Below are positions 1 to 5,912 of a stretch of DNA of 6,014 bases, one piece after another (position 1 is the first letter of the stretch; each line of letters begins with the position of its first letter). The translations under genes were made by a program, and so were the position numbers. The notes under the pieces were generated by a model that did no database searches, was not told where the DNA came from, and saw only the letters and a program-made list of their open reading frames with translations. Source of the DNA: Clostridia bacterium. Its GTDB lineage: Bacteria > Bacillota > Clostridia > Christensenellales > Borkfalkiaceae. Where the stretch lies: contig JAGCLN010000009.1 in the NCBI GenBank assembly GCA_017646945.1, forward strand, positions 1-6,014. Direction: 5' to 3'.

Positions 1-128
1 CTAACCTTTACAGCGTTGTTTTTAAATACTACCGACTCGCCGAAAGTAACTTGACCGTCACCAGCGATTGCGGTAACGCCGTTCTTTTTTACGGCGCAAA
101 TGGTAGTTCCACGAAATTCTATACTCAT
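1..128 (-). CDS. hslV: HslV (ClpQ) ATP-dependent protease, proteolytic subunit, N-terminal part, cut by window edge
   Basis: Only the first 42 codons are present. HslV is the proteasome-like threonine peptidase of the cytoplasmic HslUV (ClpYQ) protease and needs the HslU ATPase, which would be expected further left. The reading begins MSIEFRG, a short propeptide, then TTICAV, matching the Thr-Thr-Ile start of mature HslV; the catalytic threonine would be residue 8. The motif AGDGQVTFG follows (Asp at mature position 17). The lysine of NAVKV at mature position 34 matches the catalytic lysine with the one-residue longer spacing I recall from Bacillus ClpQ. The ATG overlaps the topA stop in ATGA, and GAGGT at 138-142 lies 9 nt upstream, so the start is well supported and translation is probably coupled to topA. 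HslV itself is not truncated by mutation; the window simply ends. Confidence 0.94.
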   Translation of the reverse strand, partial: MSIEFRGTTICAVKKNGVTAIAGDGQVTFGESVVFKNNAVKV

Positions 129-2392
129 TTCTTCTTTACCTCGTAATTACAATTTTTATCCGAGCATACGGTTTTGCCTTCTTTTTCAATCAAGTGCTTA
201 CCGCAAGTAGGACAAAGTTCGCCGGTAGGTATATCCCAACTAATAAAGTTACATTGCGGATAACCTGAACAACCGTAATAAACCTTACCTTTTTTGCTCA
301 TCATTTTTTGCGCGGGTTTATGGCAAACGGGGCATACGCCAACGTATTCGCCTAAACTCTTAGTATTGTTACACTTAGTACACTTTAAATACTTGCCGAA
401 CTTACCGCTCTTATTGAGCATTATCGCACCGCACTTAGAACACACTTCGCTTGAAACGGTATCGCCTTCTTGCATCTTGGTATTACACTCTACATTTGGG
501 CAAGAAAGGTACTTTCCGTAACGGCCGTCTTTAAGTATCATATTAGCGCCACAGTTAGGGCAAGCGTTTTCCGAAACTTTATCGTCGGGATTTTTAGTTC
601 TCTTACAAGCAACGCAGTATAAAAACTCGCCAAACCTACCCTTTTTCTTAACCATCATTTCCCCACAAGAATCGCAAGGAATATTTGTAGGCTCACTATT
701 GTCGCTTGACGCAATCTTTAACTCTTTAATAAACGGCGTGTAAAATTCGGAAACGACTTGATGCCAGTCTTCGTTACCAACGGCAATCTCGTCAAGCCTA
801 TCTTCCATTTTAGCGGTAAAACCTATATCCATAACGTCACAGAAATACTTGTTGAGTAAGTCCGTTGCGTCAAACGCTATTTGCGTGGGAACAAGGTATT
901 TACCCTTTCTTGCAATATACTTTCGCTTTGTAAGCATACCGATAATCGTTGCATAGGTAGAAGGTCTACCGATACCGTTTTCTTCAATCGCCTTAACGAG
1001 TGATGAGTCGGTATAACGCGTTGGGGGTTTTGTAAACTTTTGCTCGGAAGTGAGTTTTACTAAGCTTAAAAGTTCGCCGTTTGAAAGGTCGGGAAGAATT
1101 TTATTTTCAGCAACGTCTTCACTCTTTACTTCGGTATCGTAATCGTATACCGCGGTATAACCTTTAAACTTAACCGATTTACCACTTGCTTTAAACCCGT
1201 ATTCGCCGGAAGACGCCGATACTTGCATAGCGTTGTATTCAGCGTTTGCCATTTGCGATGCCAAATATCTTTCGTATATGAGTTTATAAAGATTATAGTG
1301 GTTTTTATCGAGTATACTTTGAACCTTTTCAGGCGTCATATTGATATCGATAGGGCGAATCGCTTCGTGCGCGTCTTGTGAGTTCTTCTTTGCCGAGTAA
1401 ATATTAGGTTTAGCGGGGCAATACTCTTTACCAAAATTCTTTTCAACGAATTCTAAACACTCTTGTTGAGCATCGGTTGAAATTCTCGTAGAGTCAGTTC
1501 TAATATAAGTAACGAGCGCTAAGTGACCGCGGTCGGTTTCCAAACCTTCGTATAAATGTTGCGCAAGTTGCATTACTTGGGGCGCGGAAAGACCGAGTTT
1601 GTGCGATGCGTCTTGTTGCATAGTAGAAGTTGTGAACGGCGGAAGCGGGTGTGATTTTTGAACGCCCTTTTTAACCGAAGTTACGATAAATGGATTGCTG
1701 TTGCAAACACTACTTACCGCATCTGCTTCTTCCTTGTTTGACGGGCGGAATTTCTTTCCCGACTTATCGGATAAAAGCATTTTAAACTTCATTGAACCGT
1801 TTTCGGGCTTTAATTGGACGGAAATCGTCCAGTATTCCTTGGGTTCGAAGTTTTGAATTTTGCGTTCAAGTTCAACCGCAAGTTTAACCGCTACCGATTG
1901 CACTCTACCTGCAGACTCGCCGTCTTTAACTCTCGTTCTAACGAGCGGTGAAAGTTTATAACCTACTATTCTATCAAGAATTCTTCTTGCTTGTTGAGAA
2001 TTAACGAGATTATAGTCAATCTTGCAAGGTGTGGTTATAGCGCTTTTTACCGCTTTTTCACTAATTTCGTTAAACTTAATGCGGTGCGTTTTACCTTTAA
2101 TGCCTAAAACTTCGTATAAGTGCCATGCTATTGCTTCACCTTCACGGTCAGGGTCGGTTGCAAGATATACGAGTTCCGCTTTGGAAGACGCTTCTTTAAG
2201 TTCTTTAACGAGTTTTTCTTGCTTAGGTTCAATTATATAGGTTGGCTCAAAGTTATTATCTACGTCAACGGCAAATCTTTTTTCGGGAAGACCCCTAACG
2301 TGACCGCCACTACCCATAACTTTATATTTTCCGCCTAAAAACCTTTCGATTGTCTTTGCTTTTTTGGGTGATTCTACGATGATTAGTTGCAT
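125..2392 (-). CDS. topA: DNA topoisomerase I (type IA, omega protein)
   Basis: This enzyme relaxes negatively supercoiled DNA by cutting and passing one strand through a 5'-phosphotyrosine link. The 755 residues have the full family layout. An N-terminal Toprim domain carries VESPKKAKTIE (Glu7) and TDPDREGE (residues 79-86, the metal-binding acidic residues). The SAGRVQS motif is near residue 160. The catalytic tyrosine is Tyr296 in VTYIRTDSTRIS. NGIGRPSTYA marks the end of the catalytic core. From residue 573 to the end there are five tandem four-cysteine zinc ribbons (first cysteine pairs at 573/576, 611/614, 651/654, 687/690, 727/730), several sharing a G(R/K)(F/Y)G(K/E)(F/Y)L pattern, and a basic KKK tail. 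The start ATG has AGGAG at 2397-2401, 4 nt upstream, in the 18-nt gap after dprA. The stop TGA overlaps the hslV ATG. All three tryptophans are encoded by TGG. I see no broken or missing catalytic residue. Confidence 0.98.
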   Translation of the reverse strand: MQLIIVESPKKAKTIERFLGGKYKVMGSGGHVRGLPEKRFAVDVDNNFEPTYIIEPKQEKLVKELKEASSKAELVYLATDPDREGEAIAWHLYEVLGIKGKTHRIKFNEISEKAVKSAITTPCKIDYNLVNSQQARRILDRIVGYKLSPLVRTRVKDGESAGRVQSVAVKLAVELERKIQNFEPKEYWTISVQLKPENGSMKFKMLLSDKSGKKFRPSNKEEADAVSSVCNSNPFIVTSVKKGVQKSHPLPPFTTSTMQQDASHKLGLSAPQVMQLAQHLYEGLETDRGHLALVTYIRTDSTRISTDAQQECLEFVEKNFGKEYCPAKPNIYSAKKNSQDAHEAIRPIDINMTPEKVQSILDKNHYNLYKLIYERYLASQMANAEYNAMQVSASSGEYGFKASGKSVKFKGYTAVYDYDTEVKSEDVAENKILPDLSNGELLSLVKLTSEQKFTKPPTRYTDSSLVKAIEENGIGRPSTYATIIGMLTKRKYIARKGKYLVPTQIAFDATDLLNKYFCDVMDIGFTAKMEDRLDEIAVGNEDWHQVVSEFYTPFIKELKIASSDNSEPTNIPCDSCGEMMVKKKGRFGEFLYCVACKRTKNPDDKVSENACPNCGANMILKDGRYGKYLSCPNVECNTKMQEGDTVSSEVCSKCGAIMLNKSGKFGKYLKCTKCNNTKSLGEYVGVCPVCHKPAQKMMSKKGKVYYGCSGYPQCNFISWDIPTGELCPTCGKHLIEKEGKTVCSDKNCNYEVKKK

Positions 2393-2410
2393 AAATCTCC
2401 TAAGTCCTAA

Positions 2411-3487
2411 TTATTTAACAGGCGCATATTCGCCCGAGCCGTTTTTCACAACGAGCCCTTTTATTTCTAATGCGGTTAAAGTTGAAATAAGTTCAAATAC
2501 TTTCATATGAGCTTCCGCTAAAATATCGTCAACGGTTATTTTGCCCGATTTTATCAAAGTTAAAACCGATTGTTCTTCCTTTGAAAGTGAAGGTGCTTGA
2601 CTTTCCCCCGCTTCAAATCCTAAAACTTCGCTTATATCCGAAAGCGTGGTAACTAAATACCCACCGTCTTTTATAACGCTATTACAAAGTTCGCCACTTT
2701 GAATACCTAAACTGTACGGAAAGGAAAACACGTCTTTCCCGTAATCTAAAGCGTAGTTTACCGTATAGCGAGTTCCACTCTTTAAAGTACCGCTTACCAC
2801 GAGAGTTCCACACGATAGCCCTGCGATAATTCTATTCCTAAACGGATAAAAGTACGGCATAGCAACTACCTTTGGCGGATATTCGCTAACAATAAGGCAA
2901 GTTTTCTTTACCTTATTTAAAAATTCGTGCGTATATTCTCTATAAAGGTTATCCGCACCGCACGCGGATACGCATATTAGGTTTTTACTTTCTAACGCGC
3001 CTTTAATTGCAGATAAATCTCCGCCACCCGCAACACCGGTTACTATAACCACTCCGCTTTCGCTCAAACGCTTAGCGTAATCTTCGGCAATTTTCAAAAC
3101 GCTCGGCAAAGTCTTTCTTGAACCTACGATTGAAAACTTTTTATCCTTTTGTAAAAGTTCAACGTTGCCTTGGCAGTACAGACAAATAGGCCTATCTTCA
3201 AGCGAATACAATTCGGTTGGATAGTTATCGTCTTGCTCAGTTATTACCGTAACGCCCTTATTTTGATATTCTACAATAAGTTTTTCAAAAGTTTTATCGT
3301 TAAATAGCGAAATATAGGCGTTTTCATCAAAACCTTCAATGTCGCCACTAAAACTCATTGCCGTTTGCGTTGCAAAATCGGTTAAGGATAGAGAGCCGAT
3401 TAAATTATTTAACGCTTTTCTCTTACTCTTATAGTCTATATCGAAACACCCGTCGAGTATGACAAGCGCTTTGCCGTAATCGGTCAT
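2411..3487 (-). CDS. dprA: DprA/Smf family DNA-processing protein (divergent)
   Basis: DprA binds incoming single-stranded DNA during natural transformation and loads RecA on it. The 358 residues show a poorly conserved N-terminal helical region (1-85), a Rossmann-like DprA core (about 90-290) and a winged-helix-like tail (about 301-358). The core is recognised by FSIVGSRK (118-125), VIVTG, LIVSEYPP (198-205) and the strong family signature FRNRIIAGLS (216-225). It departs from the family elsewhere: GVAGGGD replaces the usual GLARGID, the following Ala-His is Ala-Ile, the YP of the GxGxDxxYP loop is YR, and VVEA is VVSG. The ATG overlaps the comM stop (ATGA), so the two are probably translationally coupled. 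The best SD (AGGAG, 3500-3504) is 12 nt from the ATG, which is long. Family membership is sure; whether it keeps the standard DNA-binding activity is not. The other parts of the uptake machinery are not visible here. Confidence 0.92.
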   Translation of the reverse strand: MTDYGKALVILDGCFDIDYKSKRKALNNLIGSLSLTDFATQTAMSFSGDIEGFDENAYISLFNDKTFEKLIVEYQNKGVTVITEQDDNYPTELYSLEDRPICLYCQGNVELLQKDKKFSIVGSRKTLPSVLKIAEDYAKRLSESGVVIVTGVAGGGDLSAIKGALESKNLICVSACGADNLYREYTHEFLNKVKKTCLIVSEYPPKVVAMPYFYPFRNRIIAGLSCGTLVVSGTLKSGTRYTVNYALDYGKDVFSFPYSLGIQSGELCNSVIKDGGYLVTTLSDISEVLGFEAGESQAPSLSKEEQSVLTLIKSGKITVDDILAEAHMKVFELISTLTALEIKGLVVKNGSGEYAPVK

Positions 3488-5007
3488 AAAGATAAATTAC
3501 TCCTATACCCCACCGCTTCCAAAACGTGAGAAGGTTTGATATTTTCACAAAGTTCAAGATCGGCAATAGTTCTTGCCACCTTGATAATTCTACTTCTTGC
3601 TCTTGCCGATAAATTAAGCGAAGTGAACGCCGACTTTAATATATCTTCGCACTCTTTTGAAAGGGTGCAATACTTTTTAAGGTGTTTTTCACCCATTTCT
3701 GCGTTTACGTTAATATTATCTTCAATAAATCTTTCGCGTTGGATTGCCCTTGCAATATTTACGCGCCTTTTAACTTCTAAACTACTCTCTTCTTTCTTAT
3801 CGCTAACTAAATCGCTATACTCAACACCGTCAACCGAAATTTGCAAATCGATTCTATCCATAAGCGGACCTGAAATTTTTGCGCGGTATTTTTGAACTTG
3901 AGCAAGCGTGCATTTACACTCGCCGTTCTTCGTTCCATAGAACCCACAGGGGCAAGGGTTCATACTGGCTACGAGAACGAAACTTGCAGGATATTCTACC
4001 GATGCTTTTACTCTTGAAACGGTAATTACTCTATCTTCTAAGGGTTGGCGTAAACTTTCAAGGGTTGAGCGAGTATATTCGGGAAGTTCGTCAAGATATA
4101 AAACTCCGTTATGGGCTAAACTAATAATGCCCGGCATAGCGTTTTGACCACCACCTACTAACGATATTGAACTTGCGCTATGGTGCGGGGTCATAAACGG
4201 CCTAACTTTAACGATGCCGTCTTCACCCTTTAACACACCCGCTACGCTGTGAATTTTAGTAGTTTCAAGCGCTTCTTCAAAACTCATATCGGGCATAATG
4301 GTTGGAATGCATTTTGCAAGCATTGTTTTACCCGCGCCCGGTGGAACTACTAGTAAAATGATATGACCGCCCGCTACCGCAACTTCAATCGCGCGATTTG
4401 AAAAGGCTTGACCTTTTACGAAACTCAAATCAACGTCAAAGCGATTCATATTTAAGCCAACGTCATAACCTATCGTATCTACTTGTTTAAACTCGGCTTT
4501 TCCGCTTAAAAGATTGATTGCGTCTTTAAGGCTCCTTAACGCGTAAACTTCAACGCCGTCAATATACCCTGCCTCCTTTTCGTTGGCGCTAGGTATTATA
4601 AATTTTTTATAGCCCGCTTCTTTTGCGGAAATTAAAAGGGGTAAAATTCCGTTAACTTCTCTCAAACTACCGTCGAGAGATAATTCGCCGATAAGCACGT
4701 AGTTATCAAGTTCGATATTTATATCTACCGAAGACGCTTTTATAATACCAACCGCAATAGGAAGGTCTAAGTACGCGCCTTGCTTTTTGATATCGGCAGG
4801 AGCAAGGTTTATAGTGATTTTGTTAGTTGGAAATTTAACACCGCTATTCTTGATAGCCGAGCGAACTCTCTCTTTCGATTCTTTAACCGCAGTATCTGGA
4901 AGCCCTACGATATCGAAAGACGGCATACCGTGAATAACGTCAACTTCAACGTCGACTAAAAAACCTTTTAAACCGCTTAAAGCGTAACTTTTAACTTTAG
5001 CGAGCAT
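3484..5007 (-). CDS. comM: ComM/YifB family Mg-chelatase-like AAA+ ATPase
   Basis: ComM (YifB) proteins are AAA+ ATPases; in Haemophilus and Vibrio, ComM is a branch-migration helicase that helps integrate transforming DNA. Its role in Gram-positive bacteria is less settled. The 507-residue length is normal. An N-terminal Lon-protease-like ChlI domain (about 20-170) includes FDIVGLPD and NLAPADIKK. The AAA+ module follows, with GQ at 199-200, a P-loop at 221-228, Walker B YLDELPE (304-310), sensor SMNPCPCG (348-355) with a four-cysteine cluster (352, 354, 364, 366), and the arginine-finger motif SGPLMDRID (379-387). The C-terminal helical domain ends in EAVGYRSN near the usual family end. The oddity is Val221 in place of the first P-loop glycine (VPPGAGKT). 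The start ATG opens the operon, 31 nt below a promoter, with a weak GGGGGA SD. The stop TGA overlaps the dprA start. Confidence 0.95.
   Translation of the reverse strand: MLAKVKSYALSGLKGFLVDVEVDVIHGMPSFDIVGLPDTAVKESKERVRSAIKNSGVKFPTNKITINLAPADIKKQGAYLDLPIAVGIIKASSVDINIELDNYVLIGELSLDGSLREVNGILPLLISAKEAGYKKFIIPSANEKEAGYIDGVEVYALRSLKDAINLLSGKAEFKQVDTIGYDVGLNMNRFDVDLSFVKGQAFSNRAIEVAVAGGHIILLVVPPGAGKTMLAKCIPTIMPDMSFEEALETTKIHSVAGVLKGEDGIVKVRPFMTPHHSASSISLVGGGQNAMPGIISLAHNGVLYLDELPEYTRSTLESLRQPLEDRVITVSRVKASVEYPASFVLVASMNPCPCGFYGTKNGECKCTLAQVQKYRAKISGPLMDRIDLQISVDGVEYSDLVSDKKEESSLEVKRRVNIARAIQRERFIEDNINVNAEMGEKHLKKYCTLSKECEDILKSAFTSLNLSARARSRIIKVARTIADLELCENIKPSHVLEAVGYRSNLSL
3500..3504 (-). promoter_or_regulatory. 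Ribosome binding site of dprA, inside the end of comM, with long spacing
   Basis: AGGAG on the minus strand lies within the last comM codons (Arg-Ser of YRSNLSL), 12 nt before the dprA ATG. This is longer than the 4-9 nt seen for topA and hslV in the same operon. No ATG, GTG or TTG start lies closer in frame, so the ATG at 3487 is kept. I infer that dprA relies partly on ribosomes finishing comM. Confidence 0.6.
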
Positions 5008-5012
5008 AACGT

Positions 5013-5018
5013 TCCCCC
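5013..5018 (-). promoter_or_regulatory. Weak ribosome binding site of comM
   Basis: GGGGGA on the minus strand lies 5 nt before the comM ATG at 5007. It is the only purine-rich stretch between the predicted transcription start and the gene, and it supports the chosen start. It pairs imperfectly with the usual anti-SD sequence, so initiation may be moderate. Confidence 0.55.
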
Positions 5019-5037
5019 AGTATATAATGTGATATTT

Positions 5038-5066
5038 ATTGTATACTACTATAATAAATTTGTAAA
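5038..5066 (-). promoter_or_regulatory. Sigma-A type promoter of the comM-dprA-topA-hslV operon
   Basis: On the minus strand TTTACA (5061-5066) and TACAAT (5038-5043) are separated by exactly 17 nt, and each matches the consensus at five of six positions. Transcription would start near 5031, leaving an untranslated leader of about 24 nt that includes the GGGGGA SD. No terminator or other clear promoter is seen between comM and hslV, and two of the three junctions overlap, so this promoter probably drives the whole operon. This is a prediction by eye in AT-rich DNA. Confidence 0.65.
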
Positions 5067-5134
5067 CTGTTTTTTGAAAATTTCTTATCTATATATTATA
5101 TATAAGGATAAGCGCGAAAAGACCTAATCTTTAC

Positions 5135-5159
5135 TAAATATATTATATAAATATATTTA
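5135..5159. repeat. AT-only inverted repeat in the divergent intergenic region
   Basis: TAAATATAT (5135-5143) and ATATATTTA (5151-5159) form a perfect 9-bp inverted repeat around a 7-nt centre, ending 5 bp before the -35 box of ung. Its central ATATATTATATA (5138-5149) recurs as a direct copy at 5091-5102. It could be an operator or an AT-rich upstream element. Low complexity makes chance likely. The rest of 5008-5199 holds the two promoters and a slightly GC-richer island (about 5104-5130) in which I recognise nothing. Confidence 0.35.
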
Positions 5160-5164
5160 TCTTA

Positions 5165-5193
5165 TTGATATTTTTGAAATTAAATGTTAAAAT
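5165..5193 (+). promoter_or_regulatory. Promoter of ung with extended -10; predicted leaderless transcript
   Basis: TTGATA (5165-5170), a 17-nt spacer and TAAAAT (5188-5193) give five-of-six matches to both consensus boxes, and a TG one base before the -10 box (5185-5186) makes an extended -10. The expected start, about 7 nt after the -10 box, falls at 5199-5201, that is on the ung ATG at 5200. No SD-like sequence is present in the 29 nt before the ATG, which fits a leaderless message. Confidence 0.7.
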
Positions 5194-5199
5194 AAATTT

Positions 5200-5778
5200 A
5201 TGAAAAAATTTGGCAATTTATGGGACGAGCGTTTAGCCCCCTTATTTTCACACGAAAAATATACAAGCATTAGAAACTTTTTAAAAACCGAGTATTTAGA
5301 AAGAACTATTTACCCCGATATGCACGATATTTTCAACTGCTTTACTCTAACCGATTATAACGACGTTAAAGCCGTTATTTTAGGGCAAGACCCATATCAC
5401 GGTTACGGTCAAGCGCACGGGCTTTGCTTTTCGGTAAAAGAAGGGATAAAACTTCCGCCGTCACTTAAAAACATCTACTCTGAACTTAGTAGCGATTTGG
5501 GTATTACCCCACCAAAGAACGGCAATTTAACTAAGTGGGCTAAAAACGGCGTGCTATTATTAAACACAGTTTTAACCGTTAGAGAAGGTCAAGCAAATTC
5601 TCATAAAGATTGCGGTTGGCAATGGTTTACCGATGAAGTTATTAAAATATTAAACGAAAGGGAAAAACCTATCGTATTTATCTTATGGGGCGGAAACGCT
5701 CGTTCTAAAAAGAAGTTTATCGATACCACTAAGCACTTCGTTATTGAAAGCGCGCATCCGTCACCCCTATCTTCGTGA
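5200..5778 (+). CDS. ung: Uracil-DNA glycosylase (family 1), interrupted by in-frame TGA at codon 193
   Basis: Ung removes uracil from DNA, starting base excision repair after cytosine deamination or dUTP incorporation. The 192 residues up to the TGA contain every catalytic motif: GQDPYHG (62-68, with Asp64 and Tyr66), the uracil-stacking Phe77, LLLN (Asn122), and HPSPLS (His186, with the DNA-intercalating Leu190). The spacing is almost identical to the E. coli enzyme. Family members are about 220-230 residues; the reading frame would give 221 if the TGA were read as an amino acid. The N-terminus (LWDERLAPLF, then the IYPDM region) fits the family, so the ATG at 5200 is right even though it lacks an SD. 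The five other tryptophans before the TGA use TGG. As written, the product lacks the last conserved helix and the PIDW tail and is probably unstable. It is monocistronic and divergent from the comM operon. Confidence 0.93.
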   Translation: MKKFGNLWDERLAPLFSHEKYTSIRNFLKTEYLERTIYPDMHDIFNCFTLTDYNDVKAVILGQDPYHGYGQAHGLCFSVKEGIKLPPSLKNIYSELSSDLGITPPKNGNLTKWAKNGVLLLNTVLTVREGQANSHKDCGWQWFTDEVIKILNEREKPIVFILWGGNARSKKKFIDTTKHFVIESAHPSPLSS

Positions 5779-5865
5779 CAAGGCTTTTTCGGTTCAAAGC
5801 CCTTTTCTAAAACTAACGAACTTTTAAAAAGCGCTAATTTGCAACCTATCGACTGGACTTTATAA
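5779..5865 (+). pseudogene. ung: Detached C-terminal end of ung, in frame after the TGA
   Basis: Directly after the TGA, in the same frame, 28 codons read QGFFGSKPFSKTNELL and continue to QPIDWTL, followed by TAA at 5863-5865. This is the normal C-terminus of family 1 uracil-DNA glycosylases: GFFG, the F-x-x-x-N-x-x-L helix and the terminal PIDW are all recognisable. Because the tail is intact and in frame, with no indel, either the interruption is very recent, or it is bypassed in translation, or it is a base error in the sequence. The ancestral residue at the TGA sits at a variable position of the family, so its identity cannot be deduced. Confidence 0.88.
5782..5801 (+). other. Small hairpin just after the ung TGA
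   Basis: GGCTTT (5782-5787) and AAAGCC (5796-5801) form a perfect 6-bp stem with an 8-nt loop, beginning 3 nt after the stop and followed by C and CTTTT. It lies within codons for the conserved GFFGSKP, so it may be only a by-product of coding. It could also act as a weak terminator or influence decoding of the TGA. Confidence 0.4.
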
Positions 5866-5878
5866 AATTTTATCAATA

Positions 5879-5910
5879 AAAAAACAGGAAGACGTTTCTT
5901 CCTGTTTTTT
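5879..5910. terminator. Bidirectional intrinsic terminator between ung and the convergent gene
   Basis: A run of A, then CAGGAAGA, a CGTT loop, and TCTTCCTG followed by six T form a 14-bp perfect hairpin (arms 5879-5892 and 5897-5910). The A tract on one side becomes a U tract on the other strand, so it can stop transcripts in both directions. It starts 13 nt after the ancestral ung stop codon and lies 2 nt past the stop of the minus-strand gene to the right, exactly as expected for a shared terminator of convergent genes. Confidence 0.9.
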
Positions 5911-5912
5911 GT

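Noticed and set aside
294..521. Plus-strand open frame opposite topA.
   Set aside because: It lies wholly antisense to the conserved zinc-ribbon region of topA, has no SD or family resemblance, and is a by-product of the topA codon pattern.
573..960. Repetitive DNA in the 3' part of topA.
   Set aside because: The repetition is at protein level, the tandem zinc ribbons of the topoisomerase tail, and not a DNA repeat or CRISPR-like array.
2022..2338. Two overlapping plus-strand open frames opposite the start of topA.
   Set aside because: They overlap each other and the Toprim-coding region of topA, and their translations resemble no protein I know.
3536..3895. Plus-strand open frame of 119 codons opposite comM.
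   Set aside because: It is antisense to the conserved C-terminal part of comM, and its hydrophobic, serine- and leucine-rich translation is typical of a shadow frame.
5095..5100. Perfect TATAAT on the minus strand as a second promoter for the comM operon.
   Set aside because: No acceptable -35 box at 16-18 nt (the sequence there reads GTCTTT), and the nearer TTTACA-17-TACAAT pair is better placed.
5776..5778. Alternative genetic code with TGA read as tryptophan.
   Set aside because: comM ends at a TGA exactly where the family ends and where dprA begins; reading through would add 17 residues overlapping dprA. All visible tryptophans in topA, ung and the right-edge gene use TGG. The topA TGA alone is not decisive, since a TAG follows two codons later.
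5601..5876. Minus-strand open frame opposite the end of ung.
   Set aside because: It covers the conserved ung motifs in antisense and crosses the ancestral ung stop; no independent sign of coding.
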